Below are positions 1 through 7,552 of a stretch of DNA of 55,077 bases, in pieces. The stretch lies in NCBI GenBank assembly GCA_938021675.1, contig CALIFY010000008.1, positions 1 to 55,077 of the forward strand, written 5' to 3'. The translations under genes were made by a program, and so were the position numbers. Below the pieces are notes generated by a model. That model searched no databases and had not been told where the DNA came from. It was given only the letters and a program-made list of their open reading frames with translations. Every line of letters begins with the position of its first letter. Within the stretch, counting starts at the first letter, position 1. The DNA is from an uncultured Acidimicrobiales bacterium (lineage in GTDB: Bacteria; Actinomycetota; Acidimicrobiia; Acidimicrobiales; SZUA-35).

Positions 1-112
1 CCCTAACCGTAGGTTGTAGTAACGTGTATTCACGGTGACATGGTGCAGGGAGTGCTTACGGTAACCAAACAGGCCTGAATGAGGCTGAGGTAGATTGAGG
101 AGGAACGGGACA

Positions 113-691
113 ATGTCGGGGGGCAGATGTCGCAACGAACCGACCGACGGTCAGATCGCTGAGATCCGCGCGGTGGCTTGGAAATCGGCTTTGGCAAGCG
201 GCGCGGCATGGCACGAGGCCGACGAGGTTGCGCAGGAGACTGCGGTAAAACTCTGGCTGTCGTGGGAACGGACCGGCCTTACCGCCGTCCGATCGTCGGG
301 CCAAGCCCGGTGGCACCGATACATCCGCACCACGTCTGTCAATGTTCACCGCGATCTGATTCGCTCGCATGTCAGGCGTTTGGATCGCAACAATCGCTCG
401 GCGGGCGGGCGTGAGGTTGCGTCAACTCCACGCCCTGGCTCAGTGACAAGAGTTCCGACCAACATCGATGCAATAGAGGCCCACCTGGCCCGCGCTGTGA
501 TCTGCGACGAAATCCGATCGCTGCCAGTCCGGCAACGGGCCGTGGCCGAGATGATCATGATCGACGAGCTCAGCCCCCGCGAGGTTGCGGCCAAGCTCGG
601 CATCCAAGACCAGTCGGTTCGAAAACACCTTCGAGCGGCCAAGGAAGCACTGCAACGGCGGCTAACCGAAGCAGAAACACAAGCGCTGTAG
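113..691 (+). CDS. ECF-like RNA polymerase sigma-70 family factor
   Basis: A 192-aa sigma factor that would direct RNA polymerase to a small set of promoters. Residues about 35-55 (ADEVAQETAVKLW) fit sigma region 2. The C-terminal part from SLPVRQRAVAEM through LSPREVAAKLGI and SVRKHLRAAKEAL is a clear region 4 helix-turn-helix. The ATG at 113 is chosen because AGGAGG at 98-103 lies 9 nt upstream; an in-frame TTG at 95 overlaps that ribosome site and is unlikely. No anti-sigma gene is recognisable next to it; the following gene is on the other strand. Family assignment is confident; the regulon is unknown. Confidence 0.85.
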   Translation: MSGGRCRNEPTDGQIAEIRAVAWKSALASGAAWHEADEVAQETAVKLWLSWERTGLTAVRSSGQARWHRYIRTTSVNVHRDLIRSHVRRLDRNNRSAGGREVASTPRPGSVTRVPTNIDAIEAHLARAVICDEIRSLPVRQRAVAEMIMIDELSPREVAAKLGIQDQSVRKHLRAAKEALQRRLTEAETQAL

Positions 692-744
692 CCGACCACG
701 TTCAGGTAACAACGCGCAGGTGACAACCCCGGAGTGTGGTCGGC
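691..744. terminator. Inverted repeat after the sigma-factor gene
   Basis: GCCGACCAC at 691-699 is exactly mirrored by GTGGTCGGC at 736-744, with a 36-nt spacer and no T-run. It starts at the sigma-factor stop codon and lies before the convergent gene ending at 756. It may act as a weak bidirectional terminator. Confidence 0.35.
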
Positions 745-755
745 TCGGTGGGGTC

Positions 756-1013
756 TCAATATCGGGGGCGGCGACCGCTCCCCGTGCGGGGGCGACGCCG
801 CCGACGGCGGCGGCCACCGGTCACTTCTTCTCGCTCGAGACGCTCAGCGTCGATCGGCTCACCCTCAAACGGGGGCAGCGGTGCGATGCGCCACTCGTCG
901 TTGTCGAGGTCGATACTGTCTATCTGACGGAGGGCCTCGCGCCGGATCTGTTCGTCGGCCGAGCGCACGGCGTCGGGCTCATCGGCCGGATCGTGGTCGA
1001 GTTCGGAGGTCAT
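756..1013 (-). CDS. Small hypothetical protein with acidic body and Arg-rich tail
   Basis: An 85-aa protein I do not recognise. The N-terminal two thirds is strongly acidic (MTSELDHDPADEPDA; DLDNDEW). The C-terminus is a basic tail with seven consecutive arginines (GGRRRRRRRPRTGSGRR). There is no signal peptide or membrane segment. The ATG at 1013 is preceded by GGGAAAGG at a workable distance, better than the longer in-frame start at 1043. It is convergent with the sigma-factor gene. A charge-split, probably disordered protein; the tail could bind nucleic acid, but that is speculation. Confidence 0.5.
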   Translation of the reverse strand: MTSELDHDPADEPDAVRSADEQIRREALRQIDSIDLDNDEWRIAPLPPFEGEPIDAERLEREEVTGGRRRRRRRPRTGSGRRPRY

Positions 1014-1227
1014 GACAGACCTTTCCCTGGCACCGATTGACACAACATTGGGTCATCTCCACATCTCGGTCCTGGCCCCGTGTCGCCGCCCACGGCAGCT
1101 ACACACCGTTCTTCAGTAAGTGACGGCACCGGTCGGCCAAACCGTTACCTCGATGTCATAGTAATTTGGATCTTTGACCCAACATCCATCGGTGGCACAC
1201 ACCCGTGGTTGCGTTCGTTGCGCTGAT

Positions 1228-1578
1228 TCAGGGGACCCGGTCGACCAGCTCACATGACGGGCCAGCGCTGTCGGTCTGGCGCCCGCCGTCAACGTAGTCG
1301 AACCCCAGGCCACAATCGATCGCATCGTTACCTTTCTGAGCGTAGACGTTGTCGGCGTTGCGGCCGGCAAAGATGATGTCACCCTCCGACCCCCCGTGGA
1401 TCAGGTCGGCACCGCCGCCGCCCCACAGTGCATCGCTACCCTCCTCGCCATCGAGCTTGTCGTTCCCGCCGTTGAGGTCACCTTCGGTGTCCAGCGCCGT
1501 CTGGTACTCATCACCGAATACCTGATCGACACCAGCGCCAGCGCAGACCCGGTCATCTCCTTCGAGCGCAACGATCAC
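1228..1578 (-). CDS. RTX-type calcium-binding repeat protein, probably truncated or broken
   Basis: The frame encodes hemolysin-type nonapeptide repeats of the GGxGxD kind (GGNDKLDGEEGSDALWGGGGADLIHGG cut short here), which in this family form a calcium-binding beta-roll in secreted proteins. The first usable start is a GTG at 1578, but it lies inside the repeats: the same frame continues upstream with two more repeats (YGTAGDDVIFGTSGDDV) and a Cys-containing stretch until a TAG at 1741-1743, with no ATG, GTG or TTG between. No signal peptide is found. After the stop at 1228 another frame stays open to 1113. It is probably a degraded gene; a CTG start would be the alternative. Confidence 0.5.
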   Translation of the reverse strand: MIVALEGDDRVCAGAGVDQVFGDEYQTALDTEGDLNGGNDKLDGEEGSDALWGGGGADLIHGGSEGDIIFAGRNADNVYAQKGNDAIDCGLGFDYVDGGRQTDSAGPSCELVDRVP

Positions 1579-1874
1579 ATCATCGCCCGACGTGCCAAAG
1601 ATGACGTCGTCGCCGGCCGTGCCGTAGACAATAGGACCTCCACTTTGCCAGGCATAGATCGCCGTCAGTGGCGAATAGGGAATCCCGAAACAGTCGAGGT
1701 ACTGCAGAGGTTGTGGATCGTCAGCGGGGCATGGGGAGGACTATCGATGAGTGGCGTTAGCGAGCCAATAGCGACCCATCAACGACCTCAGGGTTGCCGG
1801 CGACCAACCGTCGGGGGACCTCAGGGTCGGGTCAGGGACAGTCCCGATACCGACGAAACCAACTTCCCATCAGT

Positions 1875-2231
1875 ATGAGATCCATGGAAGCAACCAGTGC
1901 AGCTCAGACCGATGCCTCTCACCCCAACGCTGGGGCAAGCGGCGTTCCGCCCACCGGATACGATGCCCACACCGACTTCAAGAACTCGGCATTCGGGACG
2001 TCGGCATCGGACGACAAAGTCTTGGCGCTACGCGATCAGATGTTGGCCGGCGTGGCCGGCGGTGTCGCCCACTATCTCGGAGCTAACCCGACCCTTGTAC
2101 GGCTACTCATCGTGGCTGGCACCCTGAGCGCCGGTCCGGTAATTCCCATTCTGTACGTCGTGGCATGGATAATCATGCCCGATAGCCGTGAGGGCGATGC
2201 CGTCTCCTCAACCGACACCATCGATAGCTGA
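1875..2231 (+). CDS. PspC-domain membrane protein
   Basis: A 118-aa protein whose C-terminal half is a PspC domain: LAGVAGGVAHYLGANPTLVRLL, then a hydrophobic segment ending in YVVAWIIMP. In this family the domain sits in the cytoplasmic membrane and is linked to envelope stress (phage shock) responses. The N-terminal 60 residues are polar and low-complexity. ATG 1875 is used; ATG 1884 is also in frame and neither has a strong ribosome site. The next gene, a GIN-domain lipoprotein, starts 7 nt after the stop. PspC and GIN domains commonly occur together, which supports an envelope-stress role. Confidence 0.8.
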   Translation: MRSMEATSAAQTDASHPNAGASGVPPTGYDAHTDFKNSAFGTSASDDKVLALRDQMLAGVAGGVAHYLGANPTLVRLLIVAGTLSAGPVIPILYVVAWIIMPDSREGDAVSSTDTIDS

Positions 2232-2238
2232 GGACCCA

Positions 2239-2934
2239 ATGCGAGCCATCCCCACACGTACGAAGAAAGCGACACCGAAGATGACAACCACCCTCAACAG
2301 AACCGGCGCACTGGTGGTCGGGATCGTTGGCCTCTCGGCCTTGGCCGCCTGCCAGGTCGACGTCACCAACGGTGTTGAGACCTCAAGCTCATTCACGACC
2401 GACGACTTCAGCTCCATCGAGATAGACAGTGCGATCGATGCCGAGATCATCGTCGGCGAAGAGACCAACGTCAACGTCATAGTCGACAACGGGATAGCGG
2501 ATCAACTAGAGGTGCAGGTCGACGACGGTCGGCTTTATATCGGACTCGACGGTGTCTCCATCGATGACGACGGCGTCCAGACAACAGCCCAAATCTCGAC
2601 CCCGACGCTGGACATGGTGAACCTCAGCGGCGCTTCCTCCGCCGACATCACCAACGTGGTGGGCGATACCTTCGACCTCGAAGTCTCCGGCGCCGGCTCG
2701 GTCACCGCGTCGGGAGCCGTCGATGAGCTGAAACTGGTGGCCAACGGTGCCAGCGATGTAGACCTCGCCGACGTTCAAATCGGAACGGCAGACATCGATG
2801 TGAGCGGGGCCTCATCGGTCGAGCTGACGGACGCCAAGTCGGTAACCGGCTCGACCAGCGGCGCATCTACGGTCGACGTCGACGATGATGCCTCGGTGTC
2901 GGTCGACGTATCGGGGGTCGGCTCGGTCGACTAA
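2239..2934 (+). CDS. GIN-domain (DUF2807) lipoprotein
   Basis: A 231-aa exported lipoprotein. The leader has Lys/Arg, a hydrophobic core and a lipobox SALAAC with the predicted lipidated Cys at residue 38. The mature part is a DUF2807 'putative auto-transporter adhesin head GIN' domain: repeated beta-strand turns such as NLSGASSADI, EVSGAGSVTA, DVSGASSVEL typical of a right-handed beta-helix. It is very acidic and almost free of Lys. Start at ATG 2239, preceded by GAGGA that overlaps the stop of the PspC gene, so the two are probably co-translated. A possible alternative start is ATG 2281. The ligand is not known. Confidence 0.85.
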   Translation: MRAIPTRTKKATPKMTTTLNRTGALVVGIVGLSALAACQVDVTNGVETSSSFTTDDFSSIEIDSAIDAEIIVGEETNVNVIVDNGIADQLEVQVDDGRLYIGLDGVSIDDDGVQTTAQISTPTLDMVNLSGASSADITNVVGDTFDLEVSGAGSVTASGAVDELKLVANGASDVDLADVQIGTADIDVSGASSVELTDAKSVTGSTSGASTVDVDDDASVSVDVSGVGSVD

Positions 2935-2992
2935 CCATGGTGACTCGACCGGCAGGCAACGGCCACCAGACGGTCCGAAACGACAAGAACAT

Positions 2993-3060
2993 GCAGTCCC
3001 ACCTCGATCTCCCGAGGTGGGACTGCTGCCTTTCGGCCGGCCGCGCCAGGCGGCCGAAAG
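2993..3060. terminator. Tandem double-hairpin bidirectional terminator
   Basis: Two perfect hairpins lie between convergent genes. The first has a 14-bp stem, GCAGTCCCACCTCG at 2993-3006 with its complement at 3013-3026 and a 6-nt loop. The second has a 10-bp stem, CTTTCGGCCG at 3030-3039 with its complement at 3051-3060. Neither has a long T-run, but the position after both stop codons (2934 and 3077) fits a shared terminator. Confidence 0.8.
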
Positions 3061-3076
3061 GGGCGAGGCTAACGCG

Positions 3077-3655
3077 TCAGCCGTCGCCCTGGGATTGGAG
3101 GAAGACAACGGCTTGGTCGCCGTCTCCGCTTACCGTCACGACCAAGGACTCGCCGGTAAAGCTGAGGGCCCGGCCGTCCTCCCCGCTGGCATCTATGCGG
3201 TTCACGCCTTCGACCCCTTCGAAATGCTCGTCGTAGAACGACGCCACCCGTTCCAAGTCATCGGCCGGGAACTCCAGAAAAACCTGCGAGGCCGACCGTC
3301 CATCGGAATCGACGGTGCTGGTGGAGACGAGCAGGCCGCCATCGGGTATCGGAAGGTCGAACCCGTCCGGCAGTTCGCCGTTCGCCGAGATCGATACCCG
3401 TTCTCCGCCATCTCCGTTCGAGCCTTCGATCGTCACCGTCTCGCCGTCACCGTCGACCACGATCGAGCCATCGGGGCCCTCGAGAGTGACCGTTTCACCG
3501 TCGGCATCGACCTCGACACCGGTCGCTTCTTCGACAGCCTCCTCGGCCAAACGATCAGTAACAGAGCCACAGCCGGGCAGAGCGAGCGAAACAGCGGTGA
3601 CCACTACCGCGACGACGGCGTTCCCCAGGCTCACCCTCGTCGTGGATTCGTTCAC
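3077..3655 (-). CDS. Acidic lipoprotein of unknown function
   Basis: A 192-aa lipoprotein with a signal peptide and lipobox LALPGC (Cys at about 29). The mature region begins with two near-copies of a DGETVT(L/I)EG motif, then a beta-rich globular part (VFLEFPADDLERVASFYDEHFEGV; ALSFTGESLVVTVSGDGDQ). The GTG at 3655 is chosen because AAAGGG lies 6 nt upstream; longer in-frame starts at 3682 and 3769 lack this. The 245 bp upstream carry two or three copies of a 17-bp palindrome that probably controls it. No family recognised. Confidence 0.75.
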   Translation of the reverse strand: MNESTTRVSLGNAVVAVVVTAVSLALPGCGSVTDRLAEEAVEEATGVEVDADGETVTLEGPDGSIVVDGDGETVTIEGSNGDGGERVSISANGELPDGFDLPIPDGGLLVSTSTVDSDGRSASQVFLEFPADDLERVASFYDEHFEGVEGVNRIDASGEDGRALSFTGESLVVTVSGDGDQAVVFLQSQGDG

Positions 3656-3771
3656 GGATAGCCCTTTCTGGGAAAACGTCATGGCTGTTGGCTCTAATTG
3701 CTGACTCACGTTGCTTGTCTGACGTGCTTGTCGACAGCACAGCAAAGCCCCCGGATACTGACCTAGCAACT

Positions 3772-3889
3772 ATTCCCACCGAGGGAATATCGTACCTGGT
3801 GGCGGGCTTAGACGGACGATCGTATGGCCCCGACGACGCGGCCACCACCAGTCAATTCCCTCACTGGGAATAATTCCTTCGTGGGATGA
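3772..3889. promoter_or_regulatory. Repeated ATTCCC-N5-GGGAAT palindromes (putative operator array)
   Basis: Perfect copies of ATTCCC-N5-GGGAAT occur at 3772-3788 and 3855-3871, and a degenerate copy (ATTCCT, 5 nt, GGAT) starts at 3873. The first two are 83 bp apart, close to eight helical turns. They lie 116-235 bp upstream of the lipoprotein gene start at 3655 and just behind the 3' end of the flavoprotein gene. Two identical palindromes with a constant spacer suggest a dimeric regulator; the regulator is unknown. Confidence 0.6.
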
Positions 3890-3900
3890 CCAGGTCATGG

Positions 3901-5484
3901 TCAGGAACCGACCCGCAACATGACCCGGGCGGTGTTCCGCCCCGCGGCCCCCCACACCCCCGCCCCGGGGAACGTGGCGGCACCCGTCACGAAGAGACCA
4001 GCGATCGGCGTCTCATAGCGGGTAAGTTCGTCACCGCGTCCAAGCAGCGCCGAGACCGGTCCGGCCGAATAGGAGGCAGCGTGGCCTCGGGGAAGGTAGA
4101 AACGCCGCTCGTACTCTGCCGGGGTAACCGCACGCCATTCTCGCACCGTCGACTCAAACCCCGGTTCAAACAACTCGGCCACCACCGACAACCAGCGCTC
4201 CGGCTCCGGCGAATCAACCCACCCACCACGCAGACCGTATGGGGTGAACAGCACTTCCAAACTGAACACGTGCTCACCCGGCGGGGCGACCGTCGGATCG
4301 CACTTCGAGGGCACATTCACAAAGAGCATCGGCCGTCTGGTCACTCGCCCATCGGCCATCAACCCATGGGCAGCATCGATGCCGTCGAGCCCCGGCGCAA
4401 CAAGCGTGGAGGCAGAATGGTGATCATCAAATCCGACCGCTCGGTTGAGCCGGTCGTCGGCGCTATGCCGCCACGTCGGCAATTCCGAAAGTCGGGCATC
4501 GATCTTCGATTCGTACCCGGCCGCACCAGCCGTCTGTCTCCATCGAGAAACGAAACGCTCAGCCCCCGGTGGCGGGTTGGAGAGAAACGAGGCAAAAGCC
4601 CGGTTTGGGTCACATGCCACCACCACCGAAGCGGCGGTAACCGTTCGGTGCTCGGCACCATCCCCACCACCGACAACATACGAGACCGCACGCACCTCGT
4701 CCCCGTCACAAAGGATCTGGTCGACGACCGCTTCGGTGATGATGGCACCCCCGCCGGCCACGATTCGCGACGCCAACGCGTCGGTCAACGACCCCGAACC
4801 ACCGACTGGGCGCCCGACCGGTGCGACGTGCTTGAACGCGTACGCCAATGCCCCAAGTCCGGTACCGGGGGTAGCCGACGCCAAACCCCATACCGCCGGC
4901 CCGCCGGCCATCGCCGGACCGAGAAGACCGTCGGCCGAGAAGTAGCTACCGAGAACGTCGCCAACCGATCGGCGCGACCAGCTGAGCGCCCTCGCCCCCG
5001 CTCGACCGCTGCGCATCGCAAGGGCCAGCGCCGCCCTCGAACCAGGAATCTCAGCAGCCAGATCGAGCACGAGTTTTGCCACCGGTAAGGCGTCGGTCGC
5101 ATATCGACGGTAGTTGTCGGCCTCTTCGGGGAAGTGAACACCGATGGCCTCAACCGTTCGATCAACCGAGCGGAACAGCGGGACGGGGCCCGGAGCGTCC
5201 CAACCCAATCCGATCTGACCAGGATCGAGATCGAGGTACCTCAGGCCATGATGTTCGAGATCGAGGTCGTCGATCAGTGGCAGGGTTCGAACCAACGAAT
5301 GATCACAATTGCAAATGTTGACCGTCGCCCCGACCGCCACTTCGCTGCCGGCACAGCCACCGACGGCCGAACGAGCCTCGACGACACAGACTCGCTGGCC
5401 GGCCCGCACCAGGTACGCAGCACACACCAACCCGTTGTGTCCGCCACCGACGATCACGGCGTCGTAGTCTCGTTGGTTGTCCAC
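3901..5484 (-). CDS. FAD-dependent oxidoreductase, PYROXD2/phytoene-desaturase-like
   Basis: A 527-aa flavoprotein of the NAD(P)/FAD-dependent amine-oxidase/phytoene-desaturase superfamily. The N-terminus holds the dinucleotide-binding motif VIVGGGHNGLVCAAYL followed by the acidic strand end VCVVEAR, and GGxAG-like VGGCAGSE. The C-terminus has the second FAD-binding stretch (GLFVTGAATFPGAGVWGAAGRN). Length and pattern match PYROXD2-like proteins better than carotenoid enzymes; no carotenoid genes are nearby. GTG start with GAGGAA 5 nt upstream. It is divergent from the creatininase-family gene with only 27 bp between the starts, so they may act on related substrates. The substrate is not deducible. 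Confidence 0.85.
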   Translation of the reverse strand: MDNQRDYDAVIVGGGHNGLVCAAYLVRAGQRVCVVEARSAVGGCAGSEVAVGATVNICNCDHSLVRTLPLIDDLDLEHHGLRYLDLDPGQIGLGWDAPGPVPLFRSVDRTVEAIGVHFPEEADNYRRYATDALPVAKLVLDLAAEIPGSRAALALAMRSGRAGARALSWSRRSVGDVLGSYFSADGLLGPAMAGGPAVWGLASATPGTGLGALAYAFKHVAPVGRPVGGSGSLTDALASRIVAGGGAIITEAVVDQILCDGDEVRAVSYVVGGGDGAEHRTVTAASVVVACDPNRAFASFLSNPPPGAERFVSRWRQTAGAAGYESKIDARLSELPTWRHSADDRLNRAVGFDDHHSASTLVAPGLDGIDAAHGLMADGRVTRRPMLFVNVPSKCDPTVAPPGEHVFSLEVLFTPYGLRGGWVDSPEPERWLSVVAELFEPGFESTVREWRAVTPAEYERRFYLPRGHAASYSAGPVSALLGRGDELTRYETPIAGLFVTGAATFPGAGVWGAAGRNTARVMLRVGS

Positions 5485-5511
5485 TAGATTCCTCGTGATG
5501 GGTGCCCGGCA

Positions 5512-6315
5512 ATGACAGTAGCGTCCCGCCGGTTCGGCGAATTACGTGCGTCCGATGTGGCAGAGGCCATCACCGCCAGCTCCATTCTGGTACTCCCGCT
5601 CGGAGCGGTCGAACAACATGGCCCACATCTACCCCTCAACACCGATCTGATCATCGCATCGGCCTGCACCGAGGCGGCGGTGCAACAAAGTGGCCATGAG
5701 CTCGATCTGTGGCTACTCGAACCCCTGGCTTACACCAAGTCGAACGAGCACGCCGGTACACCAGGAACGATCTGGCTTGGACCCGACACCCTACTCAAGA
5801 CCCTCGACGACATCGGACGATCGCTCGCTTCCACCGCCGCCACCAAATTGGCCATCGTAAACGGGCACGGTGGCAACTCGTCGCTGCTCAACGTGGCCTG
5901 CCGGGAACTGCGGCTCGCCCACGGGCTGGAAACGTTCCTGCTTCACCCAAGCCTTCCCCCCGACCAAGGTCGAACCACCCAGGACGACGCATCGGATGGC
6001 GACGGAGATGAGCTCGGCATGGGAATCCACGCCGGCCACGCTGAAACATCGATACTGCTCCACCTTCGACCCGATCTCGTCCGCCTGGACCTCGCCGATC
6101 GCAACGTTCCCAAACACCTGGCCGCCAACCGCCACGTCCGCTTCGGCGGCTCGGTGACCTTCGGCTGGCTGGCCTCTGACTTCGGCGACACCGGAGTGAT
6201 CGGCGATCCGACAGGCGCCACCGCCGAGGCTGGGCATGCACTATTCACCGCAGCCGTCGGCCAACTCGTCGAAGCGTTCGGAGAGATCAGCCGATTTCGG
6301 TTCCGCGATGATTAG
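5512..6315 (+). CDS. Creatininase-family amidohydrolase
   Basis: A 267-aa metal-dependent amidohydrolase. The family motifs are clear: LPLGAVEQHGPHLPLNTD at residues 28-45 (metal ligands E34, H36, D45), NGHGGN at 117-122 and HAGHAETS at 173-180 (E178). The family includes creatinine amidohydrolase, FAPy deformylase and the mycofactocin peptidase MftE; length fits all three. No mycofactocin precursor or radical SAM gene is visible in the window, so MftE is not supported. The start ATG has no strong ribosome site. Divergent from the flavoprotein gene; probably one of a pair with shared promoter DNA. Confidence 0.85.
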   Translation: MTVASRRFGELRASDVAEAITASSILVLPLGAVEQHGPHLPLNTDLIIASACTEAAVQQSGHELDLWLLEPLAYTKSNEHAGTPGTIWLGPDTLLKTLDDIGRSLASTAATKLAIVNGHGGNSSLLNVACRELRLAHGLETFLLHPSLPPDQGRTTQDDASDGDGDELGMGIHAGHAETSILLHLRPDLVRLDLADRNVPKHLAANRHVRFGGSVTFGWLASDFGDTGVIGDPTGATAEAGHALFTAAVGQLVEAFGEISRFRFRDD

Positions 6316-6341
6316 ACCCTCAACGCCGGAATCAGCAGCGC

Positions 6342-7298
6342 CTATTGCGCCTTGACCGTTACCGACGATCCGGTTTCTTGTTGAACGTCGATGAGGTCGC
6401 CGGAGATCTGAGGCGGAATGAGGTTGATAACCGAGCCGTTCTCGTCGGCCGATTCGAACTCCAACGTCAGCTCGCCGTCGCCGTTTGTGGCGACGACCAG
6501 CTTGGCTGCGCCAGGGGCCCGAGCGGCGGTGGCCAACATCTCCTGCGCCACTCGGACCACCAGTAGCCGTTGCGAGGCCGACTCGATCGGGGTGGCCTGC
6601 CAGTCGATTTCGATCAACGCCCCAACATCCTCCCGCAACGCCGAGGCCTCGATTTCGACTGCGGTGCGGGTCGGATCGGCGGCCGATTCGAAGGGACTGT
6701 TGTCGTCGACCGGATTGATAGCGACGCTGTTTCGCCACGCCCGCTCGCTACGGGCTAACTCAAGATCCCACAGCATTTCCGCATGGGCGTCGTCGGATGA
6801 TTGCTCCCCGACCACAACCCCAGGCCGAGCGGCCAACGTTACGATCCGCTCTTCGGCCGAGGTCAACTGGGTGCGGAGGTCGTCCCGTTCGGCGGAAAGG
6901 GAATCGATCTGCAATGCCTGAGCGTCGGCCAACTCTGTCCGTTTGCGAAGGGTGGTGGTCGTCTCGTCGATCTCGTTCCGCAACCCGTCGACTTCGCTGT
7001 TCAAGCCACCGACCTTGGCTTCCAAGCCACCGACCTCAGACTCCAATGCTGCGACATTGGTCGTCAAGCCATCTCGCTCGCCTACCAGTTCCCGTCGAGC
7101 AGCATCGAGTTCATCGATCTGTACACCGGCGGCCTGGACACGCTGTTCGCTCCGCTGAAGCTGATCTGTGGTTGCGTCGAGATCGGCATTGAGGGCGTCG
7201 CGCTCTTCGGTCAGCTGATTCGCCTTCTGCTGAGTTTGGAACCAGAGGACGAGGGCTCCGGCGGCGACTATGGCCACAACGATGACGAGAACCTGCAT
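6342..7298 (-). CDS. Membrane-anchored coiled-coil protein
   Basis: A 318-aa protein with an N-terminal membrane anchor (residues 2-20, VLVIVVAIVAAGALVLWF) and then a long heptad-rich coiled coil to about residue 150 (ALESEVGGLEAKVGGLNSEV). The C-terminal 150 residues are a globular domain with alternating hydrophobic segments (LLVVRVAQEMLATAARAPGA; KLVVATNGDGELTLEF). No known family recognised. Likely exposed outside the membrane as an extended rod, or inside as a scaffold; topology is unclear. It is divergent from the secretion-like operon starting at 7553, so its link to that system is only positional. Confidence 0.7.
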   Translation of the reverse strand: MQVLVIVVAIVAAGALVLWFQTQQKANQLTEERDALNADLDATTDQLQRSEQRVQAAGVQIDELDAARRELVGERDGLTTNVAALESEVGGLEAKVGGLNSEVDGLRNEIDETTTTLRKRTELADAQALQIDSLSAERDDLRTQLTSAEERIVTLAARPGVVVGEQSSDDAHAEMLWDLELARSERAWRNSVAINPVDDNSPFESAADPTRTAVEIEASALREDVGALIEIDWQATPIESASQRLLVVRVAQEMLATAARAPGAAKLVVATNGDGELTLEFESADENGSVINLIPPQISGDLIDVQQETGSSVTVKAQ

Positions 7299-7489
7299 GT
7301 GAAGAACCTACCCAACCGACCTCGTGGCGAACGAAATTGCCGCCCAATTAGAACAGAACGCCAATGAGAGCACCGCTCGCCCTTAGCGTATGCCAATTCC
7401 GAGGCCCTGAAAGGGAGCCGCCGGTTTCGCCGGCACCGGCCAGCCCTGACCCTTTAGATTCAAGCTAATTCTCAGCCCGAGAGCAAATC

Positions 7490-7521
7490 GGGAAAGCGCA
7501 GGGAAAGCGCAGGGAAACCGC
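7490..7521. repeat. Tandem 11-bp repeat GGGAAAGCGCA
   Basis: GGGAAAGCGCA occurs at 7490-7500 and 7501-7511, followed by a partial third copy GGGAAACCGC at 7512-7521. It lies 31 bp upstream of the first gene of the secretion-like operon, in the 254-bp divergent intergenic region. The repeats could be regulator half-sites; nothing else recognisable is in this gap. Confidence 0.5.
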
Positions 7522-7552
7522 CCGGAGAGCCCGGCGTGGCAAAACGTAGGCC

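Noticed and set aside
3886-5088. 400-aa frame opposite the flavoprotein gene
   Set aside because: Arg/Pro/His-rich shadow of the real minus-strand gene; no ribosome site, no domain.
5512-6315. Mycofactocin peptidase MftE
   Set aside because: No MftA precursor or MftC radical SAM gene nearby; the broader creatininase family call is safer.
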